The position numbers and the translations under genes were made by a program. A DNA stretch of 64,000 nucleotides from Melampsora larici-populina 98AG31 (Eukaryota > Basidiomycota > Pucciniomycetes > Pucciniales > Melampsoraceae). Positions within the stretch are counted from its first letter, which is position 1, and each line of letters opens with the position of its first letter. The notes under the pieces were generated by a model. It did no database searches. It was not told the origin of the DNA and saw only the letters and a list, made by a program, of their open reading frames with translations. Positions 47,472 through 60,349 of this stretch are shown piece by piece. The stretch lies in contig NW_006768881.1 in the NCBI RefSeq assembly GCF_000204055.1, forward strand, positions 1 to 64,000, written 5' to 3'.

Positions 47472-47474
47472 TCA

Positions 47475-49878
47475 GTACCTGAATCACAAGTTTCCAGGAT
47501 TTCTTAACATGGTGGCTACATCAAAATCAAAAGTCAGCCCAATTTGATAACAGAAGATTGAGAATAAGATAGTCTTACAATGATACCCATATCTAAAATT
47601 AGGATTTAGATATGCATTAGATTCACAAATTGGACACATATTGGATACCAACTGATTATCCAAAAACCAAGCTCTCAGTTCATACAATCCCAATCCAAGA
47701 CTCTGGTCCGATAATGAGAAAGAGAAAGATACTAACAAAGAGTTCCACAGCTCTATCGGTGATTGCGTCTTGAATTACTTGATCCAATGACATCTTTGTT
47801 TGGAGTTGAACTCATCAATGAGGCAGGATCAAGATGAATGAATGAGGGTCCACAGTTTCGATTCTTGTTGAAACATAAGTAGTTGAGATGTTATTATTTT
47901 TATTAAATGTAGATGTTGCTGGTTTGGTGATGCTATAGGGTTATTGAACTTGATCGAACAGTGTGTTCTTCCACGACTTCATCATCATCATGATCATGAT
48001 CACCATGACTCTTTGCTCAATTTTGCCACTTTTATTATCTTCTGCTTCTACTTTAATCTTCAATGTATTTGATTCAACTTGTATGTATTGCTTCTATTCT
48101 TCTTCTGCTCAAATCATCGAAGATTGATTTGGTCTTTTGACTTCCATAATAATTGATGAATCATTTGGAATTGGTTTGAGTAGAGATTTGTATGAATGAA
48201 TGATGATGATGATGATTGGTGAAGTTCTCGGAACGTAAGTGCCTTTACACACCCAATCTACAAAATAATTAAAAAAAAGATCGGGATTTTTGTGGGGACG
48301 TCGTTTGCCATATGGTGAAAGTCGAAAGGATAATGTACAATTCCTGATTCTGATCAACTCGGAGTGAGTTGGATGGGTTTGAACACCTAACAAGAAAACA
48401 GGTCCTCCTTCTTTATGATAAGGAGAATCAGGCCAATGTTGTTAAGAGAAAGAAGTGACTGAAAGAAATCAACTGAATAAAACGGCATTAAAGTCGATTA
48501 TAAGATGTTCTCGTCAATGTTCAGCTCTGGATCATTTCAAATCATAAGAGTCAAGAGAAATGACGTACCAGCGACTAAAACGTTGATTGTCGCTCACAGC
48601 TTTTTCATTCAATCAAATCAATTCACCTTTCCTTCCGTCATGTTCATGTTTTAGCTTCTTCTTGAAATTTGTTTGGTTTGATTGTCTTGCTGGTAATACA
48701 TTTGGTCAATCAAGTAAAGAAGGGTTATTGTCAGATCAAACAGTAAAGAAGAAAATTGATAATTGGGGAGAAGAACAAAGAATACTACTCAACTGATCCC
48801 TTCAACTTCTTTTTAAGATGATCTATAGTTTCAAAATATTCACTATGTTTATCAACAACTTAAATATCCTGTGTTGTACCACCAGCTGTGTGAATAGATA
48901 GGTTCCAAGCTTGAACCATGTTTTTTTGGCTGTTATTCTATTGTTTTTTGCTTGCTTAAGTATGACGATGATATAAGGGATTGAAAAATGAATACGATGT
49001 AATGAGATTGAGGAATGATCAGAGTCAGAAGTTGAAGATGGAAGTGGTATTCATTTGATTGAACACATTGATAAGGGTTTGGATCAATTGACTGGAGGTA
49101 GATTTTGTTTAGATTCATAAAGATGATGATTGGAAAATCCTCCCAGTGTCCAAAACTTGGGCTGGTCAAAACTCACAATTTTCCCGGCAGGAATTGGAGG
49201 TTTTGACAGGTTTTGTTCAAATTGATAGTTCTCCGTTAAAGTTTATGATATAGCTGGTGTCCCTCAGAGTTGGGCCTGGAATGTCTTGATTCCCATCATA
49301 TGTTACAATTCTAAATATCAATCTTTGTCTGAAAACATTGTATACCAGCCACCAAATCATATAGGACACTTTTACATACTTACTCATTATGTGGCCAGAA
49401 ACCAATCCACAAGTTGAGTTTGACATATTTTCAAATGTACAATTGATCCTAAATTACCTTTAATTTCTCATAATCAGACTAAACTTTCTTGACCGGGTAG
49501 AGGAGTTCATTTTGAGTTCAATCAACCCAGTCTTAGTGCCAATCCAAATAATGAGCATGTACCACACTATCATACAATCTAGTTCTTGAATTCCCAAAGT
49601 GAGTATTTTTTTGCAGTCATGTTGGTTTGATACTCCAACATTTTACTGAGATTTTTGTTTAAATTGTTGTTTCAGTTTGCAGCTTGGACTTAAAGTAAAT
49701 ATTATCAATCAAAAACCTTTTGGATATGTAATGAAAAACTAACATTCATTTGATTAATCCAATCAGAGTATAATTTTCCTTACTTGAATCTATTCAATGT
49801 AACATACTCTTCTGGCTCAAATATCAACCTTTCTCAGCACTTTTCCTTGCCAAGTTGATTACCATCAATCAAGGGACC
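47475..49878. other. No firmly recognised gene
   Basis: Short frames only. One minus-strand patch near 47575-47680 reads NQLVSNMCPICESNAYLNPN, reminiscent of the start of a RING finger such as in MAT1/TFB3, but nothing else of that protein is visible. Confidence 0.35.
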
Positions 49879-49936
49879 TATCACAGGGGCAAAAATTGAT
49901 GCTCACAACTATGTGAGCGTTGAAATTTTCCTGTTT

Positions 49937-50008
49937 TGTTCCCATTTGTTTCCCATTTGTTTCCAATTTGTTTCCCATTTGTTTCCCATTTGTTTCCCAT
50001 TTGTTTCC
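49937..50008 (+). repeat. 11-bp tandem repeat (TTTCCCATTTG)n
   Basis: About six to seven units of TTTCCCATTTG with minor variants (TTTCCAATTTG), directly inside the left TIR of CACTA-type element 3. Subterminal repeats of this kind are binding sites for transposase in CACTA elements. Confidence 0.9.
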
Positions 50009-50327
50009 CTTTTCTTTCTGTTTGTCAGCTGATTACGTGATCATCAGGAACTGAGCAGACAAACCAAGCCTTCCTCAGCATTTATTCCTGAGCAAAGAAG
50101 TCTGAGGAAGGGCTGATCCATCTGCTCAGCTGATCCTGAGCGGCATTCCCTGGTTCAGTAAGCTCCAAGGGATGCCACCAATGTATAGCTTAGGGGCTGA
50201 GCTGAACTGAGTATCCCCTTAGCTAAGTCTCTGAAGTATCCCCCAGATGGATCACAGAGCGCCAAGCTTGCCTCAAGCTTGATGGCTCCAGAATGAAGCG
50301 TGAGGCCCATCTGCTCGTTCAACTGAG

Positions 50328-50515
50328 CTGCTCAGTTATTCCTCAGGGGCATCCCTGAGATCAGGGGGATCCAGAGGATTTCACTGCTCAGTTATTCCTC
50401 AGGGGCATCCCTGAGATCAGGAGGATCCAGAGGATTTCACTGCTCAGTTATTCCTCAGGGGCATCCCTGAGATCAGGAGGATCCGGAGGATTTCACTGCT
50501 CATTGGATGAGGGCC
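50328..50515 (+). repeat. 56-bp minisatellite
   Basis: Three tandem units of exactly 56 bp begin CTGCTCAGTTATTCCTCAGG at 50328, 50384 and 50440, with one or two differences each, plus a partial fourth at 50496. Degenerate relatives (CCTCAGGGGCAT, GGATCC, CTGCTCAG) extend from ~50120 to ~50900. Confidence 0.93.
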
Positions 50516-51118
50516 TGCTCAGCTAGTCCTCAGGGGCATTCCTGGACGGATCAGAAGGATCCAAAGGATGTCACTGAGTATTGGCTGAGGGGCTGCTCAG
50601 TTGATCTCAGCCCCTCAGTGTGAAAAACTTTATCCGGGGATATCACTGAGGATTAGCTGAGCAATGAGCAGATGGGATGACGCTTTTATCAGGCTTCATT
50701 CCTTAGCAAGGAAGTCTGAGAAAAGTCCGGCCCATCAGTGATCCAGTCAGGGGATGCTACTGAGTATTTGCTGAGCAGCTCAAATGGGACGCCCCTGGGC
50801 AGGCTTCTTCACTGAAAAATGAAGCCTCAGGAAGGTATAGTTCATGTGCTCATCTTCATTTTGAACAAATTGCTGAGTATTCAGTGCCTCATGAGCTGAT
50901 CCTGAGTACTCATCGGGAATCAGTTATTGCTCATCCAAGATGGAAATGAGCCTTCTCAATAAATGTCAAGTAAAATATGAGAACCACAGGATGATCACCT
51001 GAACACAAACAAGATTGTGAATTGAATCAATCTGAAAGAAAATGAATCTTTTTTGGAGAATTCCAAAAAGTCTACAACACTCACATGTATGTGAGTATCT
51101 ATTTTGGCCCCTGTGTAT

Positions 51119-52121
51119 GTTGATTGCTTTGACAGATCCAAGTCATAGTCCATCCCTGGAAGTTTGATTGTTTATCAATTTGTTTGTGAGAATTGGTTGA
51201 TTTGAAAGTGCCTTCATATAATATATCACACTTTTAAATCAAAATATCATTGTTGACAAGGGTTTTTGATTTGGTGCATAGCTAAATAATCTCAAGATCA
51301 ATACTAGCTCACTGAAAGTTTTTTCTGTCTCATTTTGATGATTATTGGATGATTAGGTCCAGCAATGTATCAAGCAGCTTGAAATATTTTTGTGGTTGAA
51401 AGAAATTTTACATTTTGAGAACTTTTTATATTTATGAAGGTAATCTGAAACAGCACAAAGGCTCCTTGATCATTTCATATATGAAGGCAGTTTTAAATTG
51501 TTTCAGTAAAGTATTGTATGAAGTTTTTCAATTGATTTTTATATCTTTACTTTGAGAAATACAATGATCATATTCTTCAAAACCATTGAATAACATGAAA
51601 TTGTTTTGAAATGAATCACTTGAAAGATAAACTAAGATCAATCTTAAAGTTAAGCTCTTTAATTTGATTTGTTTCAAGGAAACAAATTGTTCATGATAAA
51701 AAAATTGTAGAGTGGTGCCACACTGTACTAGAATATACATTTCCCATTAGCAGATATGTGTATCTCCAGGAATGTTCAAAATCCCCAAAGGCACAATAGT
51801 AATCCAAATCAGTCCATCTATTAATCACTTCAGAGACAGAAAATGATTCATTGATGTGACTAGAAGGTTATATGCCTCAAGTTGACTATTCTATTGACTG
51901 ATTTTCATTATGGGAGCACAGGTAAGCTGGAGAATACCATGTCAAAATTGAGAAAAGAACACCAAGACTCCATGTCAACGCAAACTGAGTGGGGAGGAGG
52001 CAAGCTTCAATAGAATGCGTCTTCAATATGAAAAACATTTAGGAGCGTAACTGAGATTTTACAGAAGGTGTGAAATACACATAAATAATGACTAATAAGT
52101 TCCACAACAGAAAATTTTTAA
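51119..52121. other. No recognisable gene
   Basis: AT-rich, short frames only. It lies upstream of a Helitron-like 3' end. Confidence 0.4.
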
Positions 52122-52173
52122 GACAAGCACAGGTTGAGACCGTTGAGGCGGCGCCCGCCGCTGATTGTGCTAG
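52122..52173 (+). mobile_element. Helitron-like 3' terminus, copy 3
   Basis: Hairpin GCGGCGCCCGCCGC at 52148-52161, 8-base spacer TGATTGTG, CTAG at 52170-52173. It matches copy 2 over ~50 bases. Unlike the other four copies the next base is G, so the junction may have been altered after insertion. Confidence 0.55.
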
Positions 52174-52266
52174 GCACAATATGAAAGAAATCAGCAGTAT
52201 GTTGCTATACAACAGAAGTACACCAAGCTACAGCTAATTCTTTTCTGAGACCTGGGTCAATGCTGG

Positions 52267-52313
52267 CTCAGTTGCGCTGAAGAAGCAGTTAGCGTTGCTC
52301 TAGCGCAACTGAG
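52267..52313. other. Inverted repeat, 11-bp arms
   Basis: CTCAGTTGCGC (52267-52277) and GCGCAACTGAG (52303-52313) pair perfectly across a 25-base loop. Confidence 0.7.
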
Positions 52314-52390
52314 CTTCGGTACCAAGTTTGCACCTTGGCCGGTAACTTTCCCGGAGTTACACTATCCCAGAAAACCCAAATTGGGTAACG

Positions 52391-52462
52391 GGTACTCAGT
52401 ACCGCTTCCCAATTCTGGGGATGGGTTAGGGTGGTACTCAGTACCGCTTCCCAGTGCTGGGG
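52391..52462 (+). repeat. Two 30-bp direct repeats, period 42
   Basis: GGTACTCAGTACCGCTTCCC occurs at 52391 and 52433, each followed by a nearly identical ending (AATTCTGGGG, AGTGCTGGGG). It may be part of the left end of the hAT element. Confidence 0.85.
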
Positions 52463-53036
52463 TCAAAGCCACACCAAACACTGTACAGTATTGTACACCG
52501 ATCTTTCCATCCATCAACTCAAGCCTCAACGAACTCACTCTATAGGACACCAATGTTCTCATCATCTCAAGCCTCAGGTCAATCAATTCACACGGTGGCA
52601 GGCGTAACAATTTCCAAGATCCTTGACACCTTCTTTGACTGTGCACTGTACAATCATGGCGAGAGGCATGGACAACCATTATTCGATGGCCTTCATGTAG
52701 ATTCAGATTGGTCAGTATCTTTGCTTATATCACTGCCAGTCGTTGACCTAATCTTTTCCTTCACTGACCTGCTTCTTGGTTTATCAAATTATACTATCAC
52801 TGCTTGTCTAAAAACTCACTTGAAAAACTTGAAAACTTCCTTTAAAAATAATTATCAAATCGTATCTTTCTCATTATATTGAACAATCTTTCTCTTTATA
52901 TTGAAAATACTATAAACTTTTCCTATGGATCCATCCCAAAGTACTCTGCCCTTCAACAGCCTAAGGTTACAAGACGGATGACAATTCTCCCCGTTGATCT
53001 GGCCGGATTCCTACTCCGGCACGTCTAGGACCTGGT

Positions 53037-56000
53037 ATGATTTGTCCTCCATCTGACAGCCGCCAAGCGCTCCCCAGCTCATCTTTCACTTTTTTCATCA
53101 CCAATCAACAACTCTTGACATCAACCAACACAAAGGACAAAGGCAAGGGCAAGCATGCCCGCTCTTTGTCAATTCCTGGATCTACAATCAACACTGAAGC
53201 TGAAGATGATACCAACACACCTGAAGTCATCAGTGGACCCGCTCAAAAGATTCTTCCAGCCCCTAAACAAAGTGCCCTAGCCGGTCCCAGCAAAGGTAAA
53301 TCCAAGGTTGTGAATAAGAAGAGTGGACCCCAACGTAAGGATACTGAGGCCAAGTTGAACTTGGTAAGTCATTTCAACAATTACACCTCACTCCCTATCT
53401 CTAATTCTGTATCTCTTATCTCCAACTCCCTATACGACCAATTTTCTATTTTAGGCTATTGCAGCTGATGCTGGTGTCACCCGGAATCTCAATCAAGACT
53501 CTGACAATGACAACAGCCGTGTACGTAAGTGAGTCTGGGGAAACAAAGACCCTGAGGATGATTACAATCCACCAGTTCTGTTCTTTGGCGAACCATACCA
53601 TCGCCCACATGATGTAAGTCCGGCTCATTAATATCAACTCTTATTTATTTATTTATTTTATTCTTTTTTGCATTTTTGTTTGATTCTAGGATCGGTCAGA
53701 GCCACCTTTGACTTTGAAGTGTAAGTATTGTCAAAAAGAGGTGCACATCAGTGCAAGCTCAAAATCTAATCTCTGTGTTCATCAAGACGGATCAAGCCAG
53801 GCTAGCAAGAACAGCTTGGGCTGTCCACGCCACAATCAAGCAATCAGAACTGGTGCGAAGATACCTCCGACTCAAGCTGAAATCAAGGCAAGCAAGATTT
53901 GGAGTCAACATGCAGCGTCAATCGACAACTTTCTTCTGCCGGTTCCCGAGTTTGATAATCTGGTGGTGAACCAGATGATCAGTTTATGGCAGGTCACAAG
54001 TAGTCTCCCTTGGACTATAATTTAGCACCCAATGCTACGTACAATTCTCATGTATCTTCAACCCGGCATCCAAGTGTACAAACGTAAATGGTCTGCTGAG
54101 GAGGCCAAGCGACTTTACGTTGGACTCTGCAAATCCGTGGTCAAAGAACTCAAAGTAAGTTTTCATCAATTTCATGGTCATCTGTTTTTAAGAAGATATG
54201 CTTACATATCTTCAACCATTTCATCCAGTCTCTCACAAGTATGTTCACCTTGATTCAAGATGTATGGACTGTTTTGCGCAATCATCATGCGTTCATTGGA
54301 GCGTTGGTGGCTCATGTCGACAAGGACTGGAATTACGTGGTCCGTCATATTTGCTTGAAGCTGGTGGAATGGCATCACAAAGGTGAATGGCTTGCCGCAC
54401 CACTTGCACCGGTTCTTAAAAAACACAATCTATGCTCCAAGATAAGTTTTTGATTTTTTTTTGTTTGACATATTTAATTTCTTTTTTGCTAATTTTCTAT
54501 ATCTTCTTTCACCTCAATTTCCATCCCAGCACATGATTGCTATGTCATCTGATTCAGAATAAAACAACATGACCTTGTGGACCGAGCTACAACGTCAACT
54601 TCTCAAACATGACCCAACTTGCCACTGGAAACCAAAGACAATGCATGTCTTCTGCATCTGCCACAAGATGGGCCTCGTTGTTCATGCTGGACTGGACACC
54701 CTTGGAATTAAACCAAAGCGTCATCGACATGCAACACTCGCCAATTTCCCTAACATAGACGCGATGGAATCTGTGGCCGAAATGGATGAAAGTATTGTGC
54801 TAGATGTCAAAGAACCTGTCAAATCAACATCTAACAATCTTGAAAGTGAGGACAATGCTTGTGATATTGGACTTCTTCTGGATTCTGATGATGAGGATGA
54901 ACCCAAGGAAGAAGAATGTGTGGAATTTGATGATGAAGATCCTGAACCCCCTCAAGCAACAGCTTCCCGTACTAATTATAAAGGTCTTGCACGGACTCGT
55001 ATGGCTTGATTGATCCAAAATGTAAGTTTTGGCTTTCTCAAGGGCTTTGCTCTCTTTCGATGATGTCATATGTGCTAAGTTTTCTGGTGATGTAGCTCAA
55101 CATAGTAAATAAAAAACTTACTTGATCAGTGGCTTGGCGGGAAGACTTCAACCGCCGCCATGTGATTGTCAACAACAAGCGCAAGGAAAAGAAGGAAGGT
55201 CCTCCCCTACTTGCTCTCTTGGCTGAATACGGTATACGATGGAATATTGAACTCGATCAATGGGAACATATGTATGCTGCAAGAGATCTAAGTTCTGTTG
55301 CATAATCATTCCTAATGATTATACACTGATGATCCCTCCCCTACTCTTTTCAACATCTCAGATTATCAATAAGTTGATGAAGGAGGATCTGGCCAAGGTC
55401 CATGCCAAAAAGCGTTGTTCACAAAAAACTAAACTTGGATATTTTCAAGAACTTGTCTTTTTGGTTGGCGACTGGGAATCACTTCAAGAAGTTATACAAG
55501 AGTTGATTGTGAGTTCATCAATACTTGAACTGTTTTATTATTAGATGGCTAATAAGATTTCACTCCGGAACAGCCTTTGCAAGGGTTGTGTTGCAGGATG
55601 GAGGGTGATGGTCCTACTGGTTGTATGGTCTTGCACGAATATTGTGAGCTCAAGAATTTGCTTGAATCTCAACCCAATGGTCTCATGGACGACGATCCCA
55701 TGTATCCAATGATACATGAGATGCTGCAGAGAACCAAGAAATACTTGAACAAAGCCGCAAGTTGTGACTCCTTAGTCCTGGCTACAATCTTTCACCCCAG
55801 CTTCCGGCTCAGTTTCCTTTCTTTAAGCTTTGAAGAGCATTTGGGCATGAACGACCACGCCGATGAATTGCTACAAACCCGATACAAGGAACGTCAAGAG
55901 GAAATATCTCGCAAGCCCATTCCATCTAGCTAGTTCAAGTGATGATGATGATATTATCATTGTCTCAAATCCTTCAGTCAAAAAGAAGCTACCAAAGGTC

Positions 56001-56153
56001 TTTGAGCTCTACAAATGTGCTAATACCTCAAGTGATCTTGGCGAGTTAGATCACTACCTCCAAGGGTTAGATCCTTTGAGCTATGATGATCCTTCACAGC
56101 TCTTGAATCCACAATGCGCCTGGGACTGGTGGAGTGTTAGTACTTTATTATTT
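53037..56153 (+). pseudogene. hAT-superfamily transposase pseudogene (BED finger)
   Basis: A multi-exon hAT transposase. The first exon is basic (KDKGKGKHARSLS). An intron (GTAAGT...TTTTAG, ~53363-53456) leads to AIAADAGVTRNL and FFGEPYHRPHD, then a BED-type finger LKCKYCQKEVHISASSKSNL with CVHQD. Core hAT blocks follow: FTLIQDVWTVLRNHHAFIGA, WNYVVRHICLKLVEWHHKGE, SSDSE-stop-NN, MHVFCICHKMGLVVHAGL, FNRRHVIVNNKRK, HEYCELKNLLES and SLVLATIFHPSFRL. It ends in the opening of the dimerisation region (ELDHYLQGLDPLSYDDP...WDWW). The terminal dimerisation block is missing. Stops near 53529, 54025 and 54559 and frame changes make it inactive. Confidence 0.85.
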
Positions 56154-57335
56154 TGATTTTTCATTATATCTTTCATGTTTCAATCTTCCTCAACATATAC
56201 TTACACCCCGGGCAAAAACCTGACACATCCAGGATGCGTCACGCCGACGCCTCGGGGCCGGGGCTCCCGCGTCAGCTGTTAAACATACAGCATCAGCTGG
56301 ACACATACCACCCACTTCGGCAAAAAAAGTCACATTAATCATTTAATGCAACTTTTACATCACGGTGAGAAATTTTCTCACCGTGTGTGTATGTGTAAAA
56401 ACACGTAACCCTTTGCTATTTGGGAACATTTGGTAAACAGTCACAAAGTGAGCTGTGATGTGCATTCAGCGCCATAGATCTCAATAATACCTTTTGCCAT
56501 CTGTCAAACAAGGTCAACCAGTCTCACAATCAAGACTCTCACTCAATTTCTTCAATACTACCTCATCTTTCACTTCTTGACTTCCACCCTTCAAACCGAG
56601 GAGGTGTAAATCTATTTGATTTGATTTCTGATAGCTTTAAAACTCTTTGGTTTCAACATTTATCAAACAAATTGCAAGCAAAGGACCTTTCAAAGTGACA
56701 AAATCAAATCAAATAGACAATATTTGATAAGTGGCTGAAAAATATGGTTGAAAGGTAACAATTGAGTCCAAAACCGAAATGCTTGGATGTGATTCGAGAT
56801 GACAAAATGGTTTGTGATTTGGAAGAAAGCAAACAGATTATGATCAATCAAAGGAGGTAGTTAAGTTTGAATGCAAGTATTGATTGTTGAGATTAACAAA
56901 AGGGAGGCCGTATCAAGATTGAAAAGGTCATGTCAAGACTGAGAATGAAGGATTTTGATGATTCAAATCCAAAAGCAAATGAATTCTTTGTGATGAGATG
57001 TTGAAAAAGAGGTAGTGAGGGGTCAAGAGAAGCCTTGCAGTCGCATATGTCAAAAAAATATACGACTTTTTTCGTTTTCAAGAATTCGCACAATTTGTGC
57101 ACATATGTGCAAAAATACGTATGCGCCTTTTGGTGCATTTTGGTTTACCGAATCATTTTTTTGGGTCACATATGCGACCAAAAATCAGTGCAACTTTTTG
57201 GTGGTGCGCAGTCAGTCGCACACGTCACACACCGGTTGCCGAAGTGGGTGTACAGCGTCAGTTGAATTTCAAGGCGACAGTTGACCAATTTGGCGCCAAA
57301 CCCAATTCTCACTTATTGCTTATACACAATGGGGA
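56154..57335. other. Non-coding; 25-nt near-perfect palindrome at 56361-56385
   Basis: CACGGTGAGAAA, a central T, and TTTCTCACCGTG form a hairpin with 12-bp arms, extended outward by TTTTACA/TGTGTAAAA. Further down (57040-57230) are short CATATGTG/CACATATG words. No gene is seen. Confidence 0.6.
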
Positions 57336-57336
57336 G

Positions 57337-57629
57337 TGGGAATTTTACACTGAGTGATTTACACAGACTAACTCGGTGTAAAATTTTATCAGTGTAAAAT
57401 TTGAAATGCATCAGGGTCAATTACAATTTTACACATATTTGATTTTTTTACATTCCGTGTAAAAAGTTTCTGTGTAAAGAAGTCAGTGCAAAAGTCTTGG
57501 ACCCGGACGTGACTTTCAATTTTGCACTGACATTTTTACACAGAAAGAGGCGGTGTAAAATATGTCAGTGCAAAAATCTTGTACCCTTCACAATATTCAA
57601 TTTTGCACTGAAGAGTTTTACACAGAGTG
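57337..57629 (+). repeat. Left inverted repeat of the 3.3-kb element
   Basis: Inverted partner of 60350-60645; internally built from GTGTAAAA and GTGCAAAA motifs. Confidence 0.88.
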
Positions 57630-58263
57630 ACTTTTGCACCGAGGGGGTTTACAGAGACAGTGTCTGTGTAAAAACATTCAGTGTAAAAGTGTCAAACAAC
57701 ATGTGCAAAATCAAATTTTGCACCGTCAACATTTTACACAAGAAAATCAATTTTTACACATAAAACCAACATTCGTGCTGTAAGTACCATAGACAAAATA
57801 GAAGGAATTATAGAAACTCAGAGGGGGAAGAAAGAAATGAGACTTGCAGCAAAACAACCAGTAAAGAGTGAATGGGGGAAAAAAGAAAAATATCTGAAGA
57901 TGAGTGAAGAGAAACAAAATGTAATAAGAAAGACAATGAGAAGAGAAACAAAAAGTAATTGTACATGTTCCCAGAGCTCGCGGAGGTACGGAGTAGTCCA
58001 TTCAGTGGAGTGTGAGAATTCACAGGTGCAGGCTGGAGTTTCACAGTCTTGACATGTGGGAAGTGGTAACCACATGGCAGAAGACGCCTCAGAAGAAGTG
58101 GAAAATCTTTCCTCACTTCTCCTTCAATGCTCTCCTGTGAACCTACAGCTGCGCTCGAGAATTTGTCAAGTCCTCCTTTTCTCTCTCTCACATTCTCACA
58201 TCTCTTTTTCTTATATTTAATTTCTTTAAAAGAAGATAGAACTATCATCGCATAACTATTTGA

Positions 58264-58878
58264 ATGTGGAGACAGTTAGCTACAAAATCTTTCCTAACCA
58301 AATACCAAGATCACCCAATGATTCAGGCAGCAAGATTGGCAGAAGAGGCAAAACTCGCAAGGTTTCTAAAGGAGAAAGCTCAGGCAGAAGAACAAACAAA
58401 GAGGGCAGAATCTAGATCCTCTCAAGTTAGACAACTCCAGCTCACCCAACCAGAGGACGACGTTGGTTTGCAACCCACCCCTAGATTCACCATCACCACG
58501 AGCACTTTAGCCTTGACTGAGGCGAGCCAATCGAAGAGATCAGGGAAGAAGTCCAAGCCTGGTTCTAAATCGGGCTCAGATTGATCGGATGGCGATAGCA
58601 AATCTTTGGAGACTGAGAAAGAGGACGGAGAGAAAACAAAAAGCAAGGAGAAGAAGAGGAAGAAATCGAAGAAAGGGAAGGGTAGAAATAAGTCCTCATC
58701 AGTATCATCATTGGACAAGGAAGAGGTTAATTTGGGTGCAGATGAGCTGAGAGGTTTAATTGAGAAGAACTTTGGTGAGTTACCCATTACGAATTCACCG
58801 ATAAGGAAGATTCCCATGTCTCTAGCTTCATCCCATCATCCCCAAATCTCCAACCCCCTATTTCTTTTACATCCCTGA
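58264..58878 (+). pseudogene. Gag-like/Lys-rich ORF, first part (stop at 58582)
   Basis: One frame from ATG 58264 to 58878 with an in-frame TGA at 58582-58584 (SGSD-stop-SDGDS). The N-terminus is helical and charged (MIQAARLAEEAKLARFLKEK, AQAEEQTKRAES), followed by Ser/Lys-rich tracts (KEKKRKKSKKGKG). It resembles the N-terminal region of retroelement Gag-like proteins in composition only. CGA to TGA would explain the stop. No annotated family recognised. Confidence 0.45.
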
Positions 58879-59190
58879 ATTCCCCTTGTGGTTCAATGTT
58901 GTCATAGCTCCAGCTAGTCTGTGGTAGCAAGACGGACAATCTAGTGAACCTCTGCACACCACAGCTCCAGAACTCTTTCTGTTGAAGCTTTGGAGCTCCA
59001 GATTATCATCTGTGGAAGCCTTCTTTCCTCCACAACACCTAGGCCTTAGAGCAATTCCATCCTTTTGTAGCAATTCCATCCTTTCGTATGTTTCCCGGAT
59101 TGCTACATTGAGTACGCATCCTAGCCGTCAATCCTAGACACGCTCCTCGTTGAAGTTGCAGCAAACCTTCTTGTCGGATTCAATCTCCTG

Positions 59191-59871
59191 ATGCTGCGTG
59201 ATCCAGTAGAGAAAAGAATTGCTTCAGACTTACTGATTGCATTGTACCGCCTGAATTTCCCTTCACCAGTTCCTACGTCAAAAGAGAAGTCTACTTCGAC
59301 TTTGTTGCCAACTCAGACAGACCAAATGGACGGGGATGAAACTAGCGATGCCATACTAGATTGCCTAGCGGATGCCATTTGAGCGGAAAATCTCATGTCC
59401 GTGAAGTCTTTGAGAGGTAGGTTGGCGGTAGCCTTGGCGAAGGAAGAAATGGCTAGGGCTGAAAAGTCAAAAGGGAAGAAGAAAAGGAAGGAGGAGAAGT
59501 CAGAGAAGGATAAGGGCAAAGCGAAGGCAAAAGACAAGTCTGCCGGGAAGTCTCCTAAGAGAAGGAAGACGGACAGGAAAGACTCACCTTCATCTTCATC
59601 GAGTCAATCAGACTCCTCGGAATCAGAACCCTCAGACTCTAGCCCAGATCCGGGGAAAACTAGACGCCACTCCCAATCCTCCACTTTGAGCGACTCCTTG
59701 TCAAAGACCGACTCTTCCAATAACCTGTCAAGCTCCTCTAGTAGTGATAGCTCTGACTCAGATTCGGGTTTAAAATTTAAAAGAATGAAAGCTTTGTCTC
59801 TTGACCTGCCAAACCTACCCAAGAAGTGGCAAAAACATTTCAAGAAAATGAATCGCTATGTCCTTGAGTAA
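59191..59871 (+). pseudogene. Gag-like/Lys-Ser-rich ORF, second part (stop at 59380)
   Basis: One frame from 59191 to 59871 broken by TGA at 59380-59382 (LADAI-stop-AENLMSVK); the longest piece is 158 residues from 59395. Lys-rich (KGKKKRKEEKSEKDKGKAKA) then Ser/Asp-rich tracts precede LPNLPKKWQKHFKKMNRYV. That end resembles the Gag-like core start of the DIRS element at 18.5 kb (KRMTKLQSYVPLTVFN), after which this copy stops. It may therefore be the 5' part of a DIRS-type Gag gene trapped between inverted repeats. Identification is tentative. Confidence 0.45.
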
Positions 59872-60349
59872 ATGAAGGAATAGGTATTGAAGTGTTATCG
59901 TTCAAGATAATCTCGTTCGAAACTTGTTCTGGAGTGTTTCCAGCGGCACATGATGGGCCATGACCCATTCTGGCATGTGAGGAGGTTCTGGCAGCTCGGT
60001 AAGGTTTCTTTGAGGTTTGATCGAGTTCGGATGGAGGTATAATTGTCAATCTTTTTGTTCGATTTTGTCCAATCCTCCACTTGGATATGTGGGAAAGGTT
60101 TTTGGATCAGGTAAATCATCTGATCCAATGGCATACATTCAGGTAAAAACATCTGGTCGTATTCCCCTTTGGCCAAAGTTGTGTACACCAATATATATAT
60201 CGGGATATATATCGGTTGGTGTGGTTTGTGTATAAACGCTTTCAGCGTGAAATTCAAAGTATGACCCCCGAAGTGGTAATATTACACTGGGTCTAATTAC
60301 ACCAATCTACTCAGTGTGAAGTTCCCGGTGTAAATTTGACGGCCAGGTA

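Larger units (their letters stand above)
49882..51115. mobile_element. CACTA-type element 3, 1,234 bp, with internal minisatellites
   Basis: Inverted repeats of ~41 bp: left CACAGGGGCAAAAATTGATG, right (inverted) CACAGGGGCCAAAATAGATA, each followed by a second small inverted repeat (CTCACA...TGTGAG). TAT flanks both ends (49879-49881, 51116-51118), a 3-bp target duplication. The interior has two tandem-repeat blocks and no ORF. The TIR sequence differs from that of elements 1 and 2, so it is a third family. Confidence 0.86.

Noticed and set aside
47484..47738. Possible MAT1/TFB3 RING-finger fragment (minus strand)
   Set aside because: Only one CPIC-type patch is readable; the remaining Cys/His ligands and flanking domains are not found.
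48109..48393. Possible ribosomal protein S16-like fragment (minus strand)
   Set aside because: A few residues (LSPYGKRRPHKNP) are suggestive, but the rest does not follow the family.
50328..50515. Regular direct repeats resembling a CRISPR-like array
   Set aside because: Units are contiguous with no unique spacers, the DNA is eukaryotic, and the array lies inside a TIR element; it is a minisatellite.
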